64,000 nt of DNA from contig VZRZ01007319.1 of NCBI GenBank assembly GCA_013398175.1, forward strand, positions 1,150,347 through 1,214,346. The letters run 5' to 3'. Origin of the DNA: Climacteris rufus. Lineage: Eukaryota > Chordata > Aves > Passeriformes > Climacteridae. The position numbers were made by a program, and so were the translations under genes. Shown piece after piece: positions 35,201 through 48,417 of the stretch. Below the pieces are notes generated by a model. It worked only from the letters and a program-made list of their open reading frames with translations, was not told where the DNA came from and ran no database searches. Each line of letters opens with the position of its first letter. Within the stretch, counting starts at the first letter, position 1.

Positions 35201-38200
35201 CTTCTGCAAATGTGATCTGAGGCTTTGAACAATGAACTTTAAGGACTGTACACAAAACTTTGAAAGTAATTTTTTTTTACTGCAAATACACCAAGGATTT
35301 ATTACAAAAAAAGGGTCTAATGCCCTTAGCCTGTAATGAGCCCCACAAAGGCATATCTTTCCTTGCTGTTTTCTCCAAAGCCAGGGAGTTTGCCTGCCTC
35401 TTGGTGAGAGATATATAAAAGTAGGCACTATCAGAAAAACACAGTTATTAACTACCTTGCCATAATTTGAAATAAAAAACTCTTCTTTAAGGTGAGTTCA
35501 CTGTGCTATCTTCTTTTACTGATGTCCTGTGTTAAAGACAACTGCGCTGTCTCTCTGTATTTATAGGGAGAAGATGGAGTGATAGGCATTAAATATCCAC
35601 TGTGTGTGTCTGACAGTAGACGACAGAGAGGTTGCCTGTCCTTCAGGCAACCTACACCCTGCAAAATGAAGTATTTTAAAAGACAGCATTTTAAATGGCC
35701 AAGTCAAATTTTGCCCTTAGAGGCATTTCAGGACATGTAACTACAGTGTACATGTTTGCAAGATTCAACATTGAATTGGTGTTTTAGAAACCTCATATAA
35801 TTTTCCTGCTGGTGCTAGTCTTGTCTGTTTCACAACTATAGCTGTTAAGGTCAGAGCTATCAAATCTGGTTAGTCCCACCTGATTTTCAGAGCAGGCAAG
35901 TCTCCTGCAACCCTCCACGTCATTTTAATGGGCCTCTGGGTGCACCACTGTGAAGGAGGTAGGTCCTAAAATATTGATTGGTACCTAATTTAGTGTATCC
36001 AGGGGTGAAAACTCTGGCTTATTCTCTCTTTATTCTCTCTCCCTGGGTCTCCTATTCCATGTATTGCTCTTCATATTTGACACAGGAGGTGTCATTCACT
36101 GTATGCCTGTACAGAAGCCAGGTAGGTCAGTGCCTCTAGGTACTGCTATATGTGATATAGCCACTCACCCCATAGGTGAGTTACCACCCTCTATTGCACC
36201 TTACTGTAGGTACTTTTGCTGAAACATTTTAGTGGGGCTTTGCTCAGGTTACCCTGGTCCTGAGGGCTCCTTGAGCCCTGGATGAGCAAAGATGTGAGCA
36301 AAAGCAAGTTCCACCTCTTCAACAGGTTCCTGTAAGGGAGATTGATGGATTCACCCCTTCCTGAAGACTTGAGCCAGAAGAGGCATGGTGGCAAAAGCAG
36401 CCGGAAGACAAACTGTGGATCCAAACCACATATAAATGTCCTCTATCCTAAGCTGATTTGTTGTTTGGTCCAGCTTTCCTCTCTTCCCTGAGCCTCTTTT
36501 ACTCAACTTCACTCTTAACTGGATCATCTTTATCCTCTTTCTGCAGACCTTCCTTCACGCTCCTTTCATTCAGCTGATCTCTTCCTCACAGAATGCAGAA
36601 CTTCGTGTTTCACTCCCTGACCAGCTGCAGGGGAGCAGAAGACCCAAGGGCTATCCATTTGCACATCTTCCACTGAGACACAGTAGCTGGCTGCTTGCTT
36701 GCTCCAGGTCTGTTTCAAGGCAGAGGGAACTAAAATAGCTTAAAACACTTATTGCTGTTGAAGATGAACATGTGACTGCCTCAAACTGCATCACCACTAA
36801 AGGCTTAAAAATAACGTGGTCTGCTGCCATCTGCTTACACATCTTTCCTCCGCCCTCCGCTGCTCTTGTCACTTCAGGCTGCTGTAAGCTCTTCAAAGCA
36901 AAGATCATCTTCTCTGTCTTTGCAAAAGGCATGCCCCTGTGGCACCTTTCCTACCCCATCTTTGCTTAGCTCTCAGTTTGCACTGTACTACAAATAGTAG
37001 AGATGACAGTTTTATAATTTAGTCTTAATGGGTATGTGGATTGAAGCAAACAGGAGTTTCATTTTGTGGTATCTGCCCAGTTGTAACTCATCCCTAACAT
37101 GGGTTTGTTGGTCACACTAAGATCTCAGGTATTGATCAGTGATGTAATTGCCATCCTATAGTAGGACAGATGATGTAATTCTTATCTAGTTACTGAAGAT
37201 AGTGACCTTGAGACAGATCAGATGATTGAGCAGCATAGATGGTTCACTGATTATAAAATGCCCTTGTTTTAAAACTAAACTGTCATCTGTTAATTACTGG
37301 GAAGGAACATCTGCAAGAAAATGCCAGCATGTCACAGAAGATACAGCATAGATTGACTTTTACCAGCAGTTACATAGTCCTGTTTTGACATGTGACTTTT
37401 GATGGTTTTGTTGCTTTGGCCATCATTTCAATTTACATTAGGATAGCATAAAACCTGACTTCCATGAGCCTAGGGAAAATGCTTGTTTCTGATAAGCAGC
37501 CAGACGTTTAAGAAAGGAAAGAAAAAGTTAAGGTGCATGTGATACGAGAAATTCTGGTAGATGGGAGGAAAATATTTGGCAAAGTTTTGCCAGTGGAAGG
37601 GTTAGTTCCTCCTTGCCCAAGTAGAGGTGGCTTAAATATACATTTGAGTAACAGGTAGCATCACTTTTCATTCAAATATTTAATAAAAGAGAAAAGTGAC
37701 AAGCTTTGTCCACCAGCTTCTGCATTTAGGTAAACAGTAGGCAAAACTCAAGAAAGTCATGGACAAAAAAGAAATAAACCCACTTGCTATTGTTGCTAGT
37801 AATGTGATTGGGAAAAACACATTTTTCTCTCAGTGGGAAGAGGTTCTGAGAGACCCCAGTACAAGAAACATTCAATTATAAGAAGCATGGATCCTAAGAA
37901 GAAAAAACGGGTTTGAAAAGACAAATGGTTGAAGAGCTATTTTTGGTTCTGCTGTTGGTATTTTCTTCTTAACAACTAATGTTCTTTGGGCCTAGCATTC
38001 GCTGTTTCATGTCAGGTTTTTTTTATTTTTTTGTTCCTCTCTTCTTAGTAAACTGGCACATTTGCAAGATAAGTATTAAACTTATCTTTAGGAAAGCCTC
38101 TCAAGCAGATCATTACTAAAAGTAGTGGAAGAAATTAATAATTTGCATGGGTTTGTGACCTAATAAAGAAGACTACAAAAGAATGATTTGACTAATTAAT

Positions 38201-38980
38201 TACTGGAAATGAATTGATCTTAGGAAATCATAGAGGCATAGCTCAGTCAGAAACTGTATTTTCCCCTTTTCTTTGAGACAGATGTTTCTCTGGTAGCTTG
38301 TGTTTGAAACTAATGAATATTATGGACAAGCATTTATTTTTTTGAGTTCTATGAGCATGTACTTTCTATTGTTGAAATACACTTCCCTGTTTTATGGATT
38401 TTTCAGATCTTCTGTTTTCCTACAGTGTTTGCTTACAGATAATATTGTCTGTTGTCTAGGGGACTCCTAATGTGTAAGATCTTGTAGTCTGCTAAAAGCA
38501 GTTAAGATGTTAAAATCTGTCCAGTTCTTTATGTTGAAAGGACCTTGTGCTTGGAAATCCTTTGTGCTGTGTCTTAGCGAGAGTTTCAGGTTTCAGAGGG
38601 ATGAAATAAGAACTTTGATAGATGTGGTCCCTTCAGTAGTATTTCTGTTCTAAATGGGCAATAAATCTAGATGTGGATAGTTGAAATTGTGAGAAAGTTA
38701 TGAAAAAAAGGAAATTAGTTCTGTAGTGCCCAAGGAACCAGAAAACCATTCATACATACTCTGCCTCAGGATTTAAACATGGGTCTTTATTTTTAAGCAA
38801 GCTTCTGTAGAGGGGTGCAACCACTTCAAAAATTAAGTTTCTCTGGCAGGCAGAAGTTCCATTTGTATGGGGAACCCTTCCAAACTTATCTGTGAAACCA
38901 ACTTCTCAGTGTCCTGCTCTGCTCTATGGTTTCATTGCCACAGCTTTGCATGAGCTGGGCAACTGCCCTTACTCATGTTT
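32241..38980. other. Noncoding stretch, no gene recognised
   Basis: Open frames here are at most about 95 codons and resemble nothing known. The only distinct structures are a perfect 10-bp hairpin at 35,629-35,653, a duplicated TTTATTCTCTCT-like string near 36,020-36,045 and a pyrimidine-rich region at about 36,470-36,600. The texture fits intronic or intergenic DNA. Confidence 0.55.
35629..35653. repeat. Short perfect inverted repeat (hairpin)
   Basis: AGGTTGCCTG and its exact reverse complement CAGGCAACCT are separated by TCCTT, giving a 10-bp stem and a 5-base loop. Pairing does not extend outward, so the stem is too short for a typical microRNA precursor. No T-run follows to suggest a transcription terminator. 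Confidence 0.8.
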
Positions 38981-39080
38981 AGAATAATAGAATTGTTAGG
39001 GTTGGAAAGGACCTTTAAAATCATAGAGTTCCTGCTGTTAACCTAAGTCCACCACGAAACCACATTCTTAAGTGCAACAG
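38981..39080 (-). other. CR1 3' UTR and terminal repeats
   Basis: About a hundred bases follow the ORF2 stop codon at 39,081-39,083. On the minus strand they contain GGTCCTTTCCAACCCTAAC and end with degenerate ATTCTATT-like repeats at 38,981-38,995. This is the conserved CR1 tail recognised by the element's own reverse transcriptase. It shows a few divergent bases, consistent with age. Confidence 0.85.
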
Positions 39081-39924
39081 CTACATATTTTTAAAATACC
39101 TCCAGGGATGATGACTCAACCACTTCCCTAGGCAGTCTGTTCCAATGGTTGGTAACCCTTTCCATGAAGACATTTTTCCTAATATCCAATCTAAACCTCC
39201 CCTAGCACAGCTTGTTGCCTTTTCCTTGTCCTGTCACTTGTTACCTGGAAGAAGAGGTCAACCCCCATCTGGCTACAACCTCCTTTCGGGTAGTTGTACA
39301 GAGCAATAAGGTCCCCCCTGAGCCTCCTTTCTCCAGAATAAACAACCCCAGCTTCCTCAGTCTTGTGAGACTTGTGCTTCACACCCTTTCCCAGCTCCAT
39401 TGCCCTGATCTGGACATGCTCCAGCACCTCAATGTCCTTCTTGTGGTGAGGGGCCCAAAACTGAACACAGGATTCGAGGTGTGGCCTTACCAGAGCTGAC
39501 TCCAGGGGGACGATCCCTGCCCTGGTCCTGCTGGCCACACTGTTCCTGATACAATCCAGGTTGTCATTGGCTTTATTGGCCACCAGGGCACACCTGGCCA
39601 TGTGCTGGCCCATGTTCAGCCAGCTGCTGACCCACAAACCCAGGTCCTTTTCCACTGGGCAACTTTCCAGCCACTCTGTCCCAGGTCTCTAATACTGCAT
39701 GGGGTTGTTGTGACTCAAGTGCAGGATCTGGCACTTCTCTTGTTGAAACTTATAAAATTGGCCTATTGATCTGGCCTGTCCAGATTCCTCTGCAGAGCTT
39801 TCCTACCCTTCAGCAGATCAACACTCCTGCCCAATTTGGTGTTACCTGCTAACTGACTGAGGGTGCAATCAGTGCCCTTGTCCAGATCATCAATAAAGAT
39901 ATTAAACAGAACTGGCCCCAATAG
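39081..39924 (-). pseudogene. CR1 ORF2 C-terminal remnant (reverse transcriptase end)
   Basis: ORF2 of CR1 encodes an endonuclease and reverse transcriptase for target-primed insertion. Only the last part remains. The palm segment reads LGPVLFNIFIDDLD, followed by LSQLAGNTKLG, where the family has Asp-Asp in place of Gly-Asn (codons at 39,841-39,846), so the catalytic pair is lost. Downstream come CALVANKAN, SALVRPHLESCVQFWAPH, KKDIEVLEHVQ, RRLRGDLIALY and, in another frame, RNVFMERVTNHWNRLPREV-like sequence ending at a stop at 39,081. At least one frameshift separates these parts. The remnant is dead as an enzyme. Confidence 0.85.
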
Positions 39925-39925
39925 A

Positions 39926-40299
39926 TGAACCATTATCATCCTTGTTGCTCGGTTCCACTTGCATAACCTCATTCCAGTTATGCTAGGGCACCTGGGAAGG
40001 GGGCCAATCACACAGGGAATGCACCTGCTGTGCTGGGCAGGAACTTGTCACCATTGCCCCCTATCCCTCATGTCAGTGTGTTCAGCCAGGTGGAGAGGGG
40101 GCAGGGAATCTTCTGTATCATGTATCCTGTCTGCCTGCTGGGCCTGTCCCAGGGAAGGTAGGGTGCTGTTTCAGTATCCTATCTCTCACTGATGCTCCTC
40201 AACCTACTCCTCCTTGAGCTCTCTCACTAAGCACAGGAGTTGCTCTACCTGGGAGCACCTCCTACAGCCGTTCTCACCGCTGCTGGCTGCTACTGGCAT
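39926..40299 (-). pseudogene. CR1 ORF1 remnant
   Basis: An ATG at 40,297-40,299 (minus strand) opens a frame with NGCRRCSQVEQLL and LVRELKEE, the N-terminal Cys-x-x-Cys and coiled-coil start of avian CR1 ORF1, an RNA-binding protein of the retrotransposition particle. An in-frame stop follows KEE and others follow later, but the same frame continues with LPSLGQAQQADR, LAEHTDMRDRGQW and QVPAQHSRC, again CR1 ORF1-like. The remnant ends at about 39,925, where it fuses in frame to ORF2 sequence. It is nonfunctional. Confidence 0.72.
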
Positions 40300-40907
40300 A
40301 ATTTTGCAGATGAGGTAAGGCTGAAGGACAGGCTCATACGAGCTTGGTGATGCGGAGGGTTGACTTCATAAATTTGCCAAATCATTTGCAACTATTTTAT
40401 CCTGTAGGACACCCTTCTGCTTGAATCCTTTTCCCCATAGTTTTCAGATTTGCTCTTTCATTCTTTTGTTGTTCATTTGCTCTCTCTGCTCCCATTTTTT
40501 CAGCACGGTCACAGCTTAGTTACCTCAGCTAACTCGCATCCTTGACTTGGAGCCTTTATACACTCAGAGACAGTGGCACGTCACTGATGAGTTTCTCTCT
40601 CTATAGTACTGCTGCAGAGAGTGAAATTTACCCTGGGGCTCTAGAGCAGACTTCAGTCTGTGTATCAGCTCCTAAAGTCCAACTGTTTAAGTTGCAGCGC
40701 ACCCCCTGCATTTCACTGCTGCACTTAGTTGAATCGTTTTGTTATTTCAAACCAAAATGAAGTGACAGTGCTTGTCCATGAAGCTTTCACTTGACACAAA
40801 TTCCTTTTTATTTTCTCGTTTCTCTGTCAGCTACTGCCTTGCCCTCCAAGTTTAGATAGCAATTGTCAGGAGATTCAGACCTTCAGATGACTCCTTACAT
40901 TAACTAT

Positions 40908-40931
40908 TTTTCTCTCTTTTTCTCTCTCTCT
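40908..40931. repeat. (CT)n microsatellite, interrupted
   Basis: CT units are interrupted once by TTTT and followed by GGGGG. It is a short pyrimidine repeat. Confidence 0.75.
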
Positions 40932-43900
40932 GGGGGCTAAAAAAACCAATCCTCTAGCAAAATCATGGGTAATTAATCAAGCCATTTGTCCCAAATTTCG
41001 TTCTTCTCTCTACAGCTTTTAAAAACTGTTTTACAGCATGGAAGTGGAGGTTAAACCCTGGGCTGTTTTTCCTGCACAGGGAGTTGTACATGGCGCTTCT
41101 CACCTGTGTTCCACGTATGAGTAGCAACCTTCTTCTTGTTCAAGGTTGCTCCAATTTGTCTGGGATAGGGGAAGAGGCCAGATCTCTACCGTATTGCATC
41201 CAGTACGATCTCAAGCTCAAGGATGCATTTTCCAGATGCTCACTCCCTCTTGCTCTGGGAAACCTCACTTTTCTTCAGCACCCATTGCTCCCCTGCCCTG
41301 TGTGTGTTTCAAACCTGCTGGGTAGGCTGTCCCTTGGGATTTCCTATTCCAAACTTACTAATCTTTTAGGGTGTCTGTTGTGGCAAGTCCGTAACCGTCT
41401 GAACCTTAAATAATTGTGTTTCTTTAGATACAAGGAGGCACTTTTTTATCTGGGGTAAGTTGCTATAGCTCTTCAACCTAGAAAAACTCATGTAGGTTTG
41501 CACCAAAGCACTATCTGGTGAATTATGGTGACGGAAATATTCCTCACACCCCTTGGTAGACCACGTTTTTCATGTTGTAGCTGGGGAACTGGGTCTCTGA
41601 AATCAAAGCATATATCCTCTGCTTCCTAACATTCTTCTTCATAACACTGTGAAGAGACCTGGACACAGTCCAGTTAATACTGGTTTATTTTCTTGCCCTG
41701 AATTTCTTCACTAGTCAGTGAATTTTTTTTTCACATATGTTCACTGCTCTGCTAGCCAAAGTGGGACATTATGGGAACTTGGTGCATAGTCTAGAGAGTG
41801 ATGAATTGTGAGGATGAGAGATTTGTATATCTGATTTTCCTGGAAGACTCAAAGGAAAATCAGGATGATTTTTAAAACATGCAGAGTGAGTTGTTATTGC
41901 TTACCTGCCTCAGCCTCTGACTTAAGTGCCTGACACTGAGGGATGCAGATGTTATTAGGTCAGGTATCCAACACTCATGTGAATCAGAATTAACTCCTGT
42001 ATGCCCCATGAAATAAAAATCAGGCTGTACACATCTATGTCTTGTCTTGTGATCTCAGCAGTTACTTTCTTTAAGAAAATAAGCATATATTTGGACTTGG
42101 TATGCTTTCTCTTGCAGCAGTTCTGCTTGGAAGTGAGCAAATTTGGCTGAACCCGTTGCTCAGCCTGGCACTCACATCAGGCTGCTGCTACATTCTCTTG
42201 TACTGTGTTACTCTTTCTCTAGTCAAGATACACGCACCAGATGGAGGAAAAGAGCTCTCCAGCCAGAGCACTCACCATGAGAGTGGTAGAGAATACTCTT
42301 AATTTGGCTTAGTTTAATTTCATCACCACTTGGAGGAAGGTTTCAATTTTCCTTGCTGCTTCTTTGATCTTGCCTAACTCTTTAGGATTGCCATGAAAGC
42401 CTTATACTGATACATGCATTTTAGTTCTTCCCACATATATTTACTGTTCAGTGGAAAAAAAAGTTCAACTTGGTCCACATAACAGACCTATGTAATAGGT
42501 GAATGCAGAAGACAAGACAGTGATGTTTGCAGAAGTTGATTCAGATAGCTGAGAACCAGGAAGTCCAACTTAATACACTAGTCAGCAACTTAGAGCTCTG
42601 TCTATATGGGATAAAAAGAAATACACAGGCTCTCTTTATACTACAGTTCCCATCATGGTTACAAAGATATACCACTAATGCTTCAGACTCTCCCAGTGTA
42701 GTCTATTATGGGCAGTGAAAGTCAGGTATTTCTGTATTTACTGCTAGAAATATGTGGGTTTTGTGATGTTTGAAGACACCTGAACAAGACAAAGTTTGTG
42801 TCATACAGTATAATGGGGTTAGATCCCTGACTGTTATCTTAGGAGGCTTTCAGAAAGTCTCAGCAGTGCATCAAGTCCCTTTGAAGACCTTTTCCCAGCT
42901 CCTTGGTTTCCAGTAGAGTGCCTGAGATCAGCAGATCTGTAGTGTCGCCCCACCCCTGCATTTGGAGGCTGCCTGCCTGCTGCTCTTTAAGACTCTTCTG
43001 TTTTTTAAATCACTTCTGCAAATTCCTGCTTAGCCTCTCATTTTGGGGTGGAGAGTAAGTAGTAACCACCAAGGCCTGCAAGTCAAGTTCATCCTTATAG
43101 GAAGGTCCCATCCAACAAAGGGAAGAATCCCATCTAAGTGGGACCTTTTGCAGGGCTTTTTTTCTTCCTCTGCTAGTACATCTTTCTTAAAATCTGTGAG
43201 GTTTAGCATCCGTCTTGAAAGGATGCTCTACAAAGCACAGATCTGGAATGTTCCATGGGAGAATCTGCCTACCTACCTTGCTTTCAACAAAATTAGAAAG
43301 TGAGACCTTTTGCCTCCATCTCAAAAGAGTTACTCAAGGAGATGGTGACTTTACAACTGCTCTCTGTCATGCCATAAAAGTGGGTGGTAGTCATCTCTGA
43401 GGAAAAAGCTTTTCATACCCTGTTGCTCTTTTCTTGTGAGGCTCAGCATCAGTGGTGGTTCCCTTTGCAGAGGGTTCAGGAGTGTAGCTGGCACCCTAGA
43501 AAATGTAAAACACTTGAGTCATTTGCATGGTGGATCAGAATCCAGCCCGCCCGGCTGCCAGAGTGAAAACCACAAACTTTCACGTTTGAGTCATCTGCTG
43601 AAAAGCTACATATTTTTATGAAGAAAGAACTAAATGTTTGGTTTAAAGTAATTTTATTTGCTTTCTTTCGCCGAGTCACCTGATGTGACTCTTAGATGGT
43701 GAAGGTTATGTATCAAGATTTTCTTGCTGTCTTTCTGTCTGCTGAACTACAATGATCATAGACTGACCTTGCTTCCAGTCATAAGAACAATTGTTTGATT
43801 CAAGTGTCAGTATCAAAGTTTGTGTCTATAGAAACCAATCAACATTTCCTCCTAATTTTTGTAAATAGGCTGTGACTGTGACACTTAGATTTCCTGTCTC

Positions 43901-46900
43901 TTGCATATCTGCATCAAAAATTTGCTGCACACAGTGTTGTCTTGTCTTCTGTGTTAGCTATCTATTGCCACACTAATAGGCATCTTTATTATAGTCTGTA
44001 TTTCTCCTGTTGAGATATGTCCAGACATCACTGAAGCCTATAATCTTTCATTTTCATTCTACAGCATGTATTTGTTTGAGGAACTTTCTCAGTAATAGCT
44101 GTAGGAAATTGCAAGTAGCATAAGAAAAGCAGGTTGAACTGCCTATAATCAGCATTGCACAACATTCAGGATTTTTCCAGGATAACCTTTTAAAGTGACT
44201 TTTTTTCCAAGAGCACTGGCAGTTTAGTGTTGAATTTTCTTTCTTTTTACATTTCAGAATGAATGATTCAGGTTGTCTTGAGAACAAGATACAAAACTGC
44301 ATTTTTGTACCTTTTTTAAAAATAGGTCAGCTGTTCCATTTGAATACCTGTGTAGCACTTTCACATTTGGGGGTGAATATTTGAAATTTGGCTGCAGAGT
44401 TGCCCCAGTATTAGGGATTTGCCTTCTTGTGTGCAGGGAAACTTGTCCATAATCAGTCAGTACATAAACTCTGAGATCTCTCATTTTGTACCACACAGCA
44501 GGAGCTCGTTAGGTAGCACAGAGTTTGCTGTATTTTAAAGCTGAAGATCTTGCTTTGATGTTTCTGCATTGGTCTCCTGAGGAGTGCTGTGGTCCTAGGC
44601 ATACAGGAGGCAAAAGGAAGGAGATTGTCCCCCCATATTTTCAGCAAAGCTGTTAGTTGCACAGACAGGTTGCAGCTGAAGGAAAAGATGGAGGGAGAAT
44701 ACAAGCTATGGAGGATGTGCTCAGTGAGGAACATGGGACTGTCTGAACCAGGAGATGGAGGGGCAGTTCAGGCTGAAAGCACCAAGTGTGGGGGCAGCAT
44801 TTTGGGGCTGGTGTGACTGTCAGGAGTGGATTGTGTGATGCTATTGGGATTAAGATGAAGAACGGAGAGGAAACTGATGTAAAGAGTCTGAGGAGGGAAG
44901 CAGCAGAACTGAAGTCACAGAAAAAGGAAATCTGTTCTGTACATTGGTACGGAGTTTGTGATTCCTGAGGCTGCAGTTGGGTGCTGCGTGTCCTCTGTTA
45001 TGTGAAGATACAGGATCATTTCACCTAGGGTTGTTTGCTACAGCCTGAGTGCTTGATGCAGCCTCATAGCCCTACTGAGACAGAACACTGGATCATGCAG
45101 TCCTGTCCCTCTGCATCAGTGCAAAAACCCTGGTGTGAAAACATACAGTTCAGCCTCAGCTGCGACAAAGTCTGTTCAAAGTGTCTAACTTCACACTTGA
45201 AGTGGATGAGGAGCATTCATACAGTTTGTTTGAGCAGCTCAGTGGTGGAGAAACAATCTCCAACAAGACGATGCAACAAGCATCTTGCTGGCAGTAGTAC
45301 CTCCTGTGAATGCATCTCTTTCCACCTGCTCCTACACCTTAATCTTGCTGTCCCTGTGCTGTCAGCATCAATCTGTGAATGCAAAATGGCTGTCAACACC
45401 ACAGCTTTGGTTCACGTGAGATCCTTGATAGCTTGCAGTCCGCTCTGTTCCTCCAACAGAAGAGAGCTGGTTTCATTTTAAAAGTTTCAGCCCTGGTAAT
45501 GACTTTGACCTGTAGCTATGTGCAGATGTCCTCTTTTGGGTCTGTGTCTGTCAGCACAAGCTTCCCACATGCTCGCTGCACCTCTTGTTGGGAAGGACCC
45601 TCTTTGGTGAGTGCTCCCCAGCAGTTGGAGGCAAAACTGGGTTAGCATAAAAGAGCCTAAAGAGTAGTTTGTAGCTGCTCCAGTTTATTTTCATCATAAC
45701 GGATTACAAAACGCTTTTACACCAGGCTGCTAGCACTTCTGAAGGGAGACAGTCAGCACAGGAAGAGGGGCAGCTGGTGCCGAGCACATATGTGGGAGGA
45801 AAATCTCATCAAGCAGCATAGCTGGGTTTGGAAGGGACCTTTGTCCACAGTCTCAGTCACTCTGAGTCTCAGTTCTGTCTCTGCGATGGGGAGAAAAAAC
45901 CTCCTCACCGGGGTGTTGTGAACATGTACTAATTTTAGTAAATCAGGCAGTTAGGTAATATGGTGACAGCCAGAAAATAACCTAGAAGGAAATAGTTGTT
46001 CTGTCTTTAAAGCATAGCATTTAGGGCCATTTTTAATACTGAGAATGAAGCAAACTACAGAGTGTTGCTTATTCAGTAATACCAGCTCTACTATACTGTG
46101 AATGGCATCATTTCCTGTGGAAAAAAACTCCTATGTGATCACAAAATTAAGAATAAAGATGAAATGTTACACAATTGGCTGTATTTCTGTATTTCCTTGC
46201 CCTTTATTTCTTGGCTTAACATTTTTGATATGTCTGTGTATGTTTGTATGCATAAGGAACTATTTGTGACCAAGTTCACAGATGCTCATGCTTTCTGTCC
46301 AAAGATGTTAAGCACTTTAAAGAGGGCTTAAAGGACATTAAAGCATCTTACACTTGGGCTATTACATGTCTTTAAGCACATTTCTGTCTCCAAAAGTGCT
46401 TACCTCTGGTTCTTAAGAATGATTGTAACTTTAAGTAAAGGAGGTGAGAGGGGAAATATTCTTCTAAATCTGATAGAAAATCATGGTTGATCATTTTTTG
46501 CAGATCTCCCTGATAAATAACTTCTCTCATTTTGTAAGTCCTTGTGTTGTAACACGTGAGCAAGAGGTACGAACAACTACGGTTATGAAACCACAGCTGT
46601 TGTCAGAAGGAAACAGAGCCAGGTTAACTCTCATAACTAGGCTTAAATAATTTTGAAAATGACACAATTTGAAATTAACTTACACAGTTTTCAAGGAGTT
46701 AGGTGCTTTACTGTATAACAGAGGAAACTGGTACACTGATAAGTAAAAAATAAAATTACAGAATACTGGGTGCTGAGTATACATCACTCCAGCTGATTTC
46801 CTTTGGCATTACGAGGATTCGGCAACCCTGAAAACCAAGCATGCAGAGTCTAATGTGCAAAAATAAGTTGATGTGAAAAAACATTGGTCTTGGCAAGTTT

Positions 46901-47195
46901 GTTTGCCACAGAGTAAATGATGTCAACTCCGTGTGCAAGAGCAACCCCTGAGTACCTGCCCTTGGCTGCGGTCTCAGGCCAGGGTGCCTTGCTGTAAACA
47001 AGAGGCGGCTCTACCACCCTGCCTGGAAGGAGCTGCCCTTCCTTGTGTGCTCGGGCTGCCCGTGGGCACACGCCCTTCTGTGCCCCCAGCTGCCTGCTTT
47101 GTGAGACTGGCTCGCCTCTCTGGCTCTGCCTCCACAAGGCCATTCCTGCCTGTACTATGGGTAGAATTAGCACAGTGATGGGAAACGGCTTGGGC

Positions 47196-47212
47196 TTTTT
47201 TTTTTTTTTTTT
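47196..47212. repeat. Poly-T tract (T17)
   Basis: Seventeen uninterrupted T follow TTGGGC. It is among the longest homopolymers in the window. Confidence 0.9.
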
Positions 47213-48417
47213 CTATCTTGAGGAGGTAAATTATGTGCCTTGTCCAGGCAGTCTGTTTTTTGAACAGTGTTGGGGCTTTTGTTGCTGGGGCCAGGGTGTT
47301 TAATAGTTTGACTTTGCTGCTATTCTGTTTGTTTTATTCAGCCAGGGACATATCGCAGATCTATTTTTTGATCAGGCAGAATTCCTGTACTATAATAATT
47401 CAGAAGCAGAATTCACACACTAGTTGTGTGAAACGCCTGTTGCTTACTTCTCTACATGTGCCTCTTGCCCTTGTCTTCCCTTAGGTACAGTTTACTCTGT
47501 GCAAGTTGTAAACTCCATGGAGCAGGTGTTTGCACAGTGCATAGCACAGCAGGACCCAGGTTTCATCGTGGTGTCTGGACATGCTGTTATGTAAGTAAGG
47601 GTACTCTGTCTTGCTGAGCAATTAGAATAGTTCACATTAGCTGAACTTGTAGAGTTTCCTGTGTGCAGGCTGGTGAGAAAAGGGATTTTTCGTTCCAGGC
47701 TGAGAGGGGCTTTCGAAATATTCTCCAAATCACAGCGGCAGCTGGCTGTTTGGGCACTGGACAAAGACATGATTTGGAAATAGCTTCAAAGTTCAGAGAT
47801 GGCCCTTCACATACTAATGCTCCTAGATGAGTTAAGTGGGGGAAGTTCACACCTCTCGTGGTGCTTTTGTTTCAGTGTGCCAAGCTGCAGACTCAGCATG
47901 AGTGCACCATGCAGGTTTTCATAGTGAGTGCTTTTGTCACTCCCAGAAGTGCTAGAAACTTAATTGCTTTCAAAGGTAAGCATGGAATCTGGAGGACCCG
48001 GTACAACCTGCTGAGAGAACATAAATCATGAGATACTATCACATTTCTGTGCTTGGACTTGCGTGGAGTGAGTTTGCTTTGTGAGCAAATGCCTTTGGAA
48101 TACACTGGTGGGGTTTTTTGTTGATTCTTAGACATAGCAGTAATTGTTGTTGGCTTTGCTAATAGGCATCTATGTTCTGTTCTGAAGTTACTGTTCATGT
48201 TTTCTAAAAACTGTGCAGACAAAAAGAAATACTTGTTTTGCCTTCAAATCGTGAAAGCATTTTTGCATTTAAATGGTTTGATAGCCTAGATCTGGGTTGT
48301 TCCTGGCCAGTGTCCCTTCAAATAGGCCTGGGGAGAGAGCTGGTCGGTTGTCATTTGACCACTGCTGTTTATCTTTGCTTTCAGACAATGCTTAAAATGC
48401 CAGGATTTACCTGTTCC

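Larger units (their letters stand above)
38981..40330 (-). mobile_element. Internally deleted CR1 LINE retrotransposon
   Basis: Read on the minus strand, the element starts near 40.33 kb with a short possible 5' UTR, passes an ORF1 remnant, jumps to the last part of ORF2 and ends at 38,981 with AACCCTAAC and degenerate ATTCTATT repeats. Terminal 8-base repeats instead of a poly-A tail are the hallmark of CR1, the main LINE of birds. Most CR1 copies are 5'-truncated; this one keeps both the ORF1 start and the 3' end but lacks most of ORF2, including the endonuclease and most of the reverse transcriptase. The 5' limit is approximate. It lies antisense to the probable transcription direction of the window and cannot move by itself. 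Confidence 0.88.

Noticed and set aside
39212..39499. 95-codon open frame on the plus strand
   Set aside because: It is the antisense shadow of the CR1 ORF2 remnant.
45823..45848. CR1-tail-like string TTTGGAAGGGACCTTTG
   Set aside because: The match is about 20 bases without flanking CR1 sequence or terminal repeats, so it may be chance.
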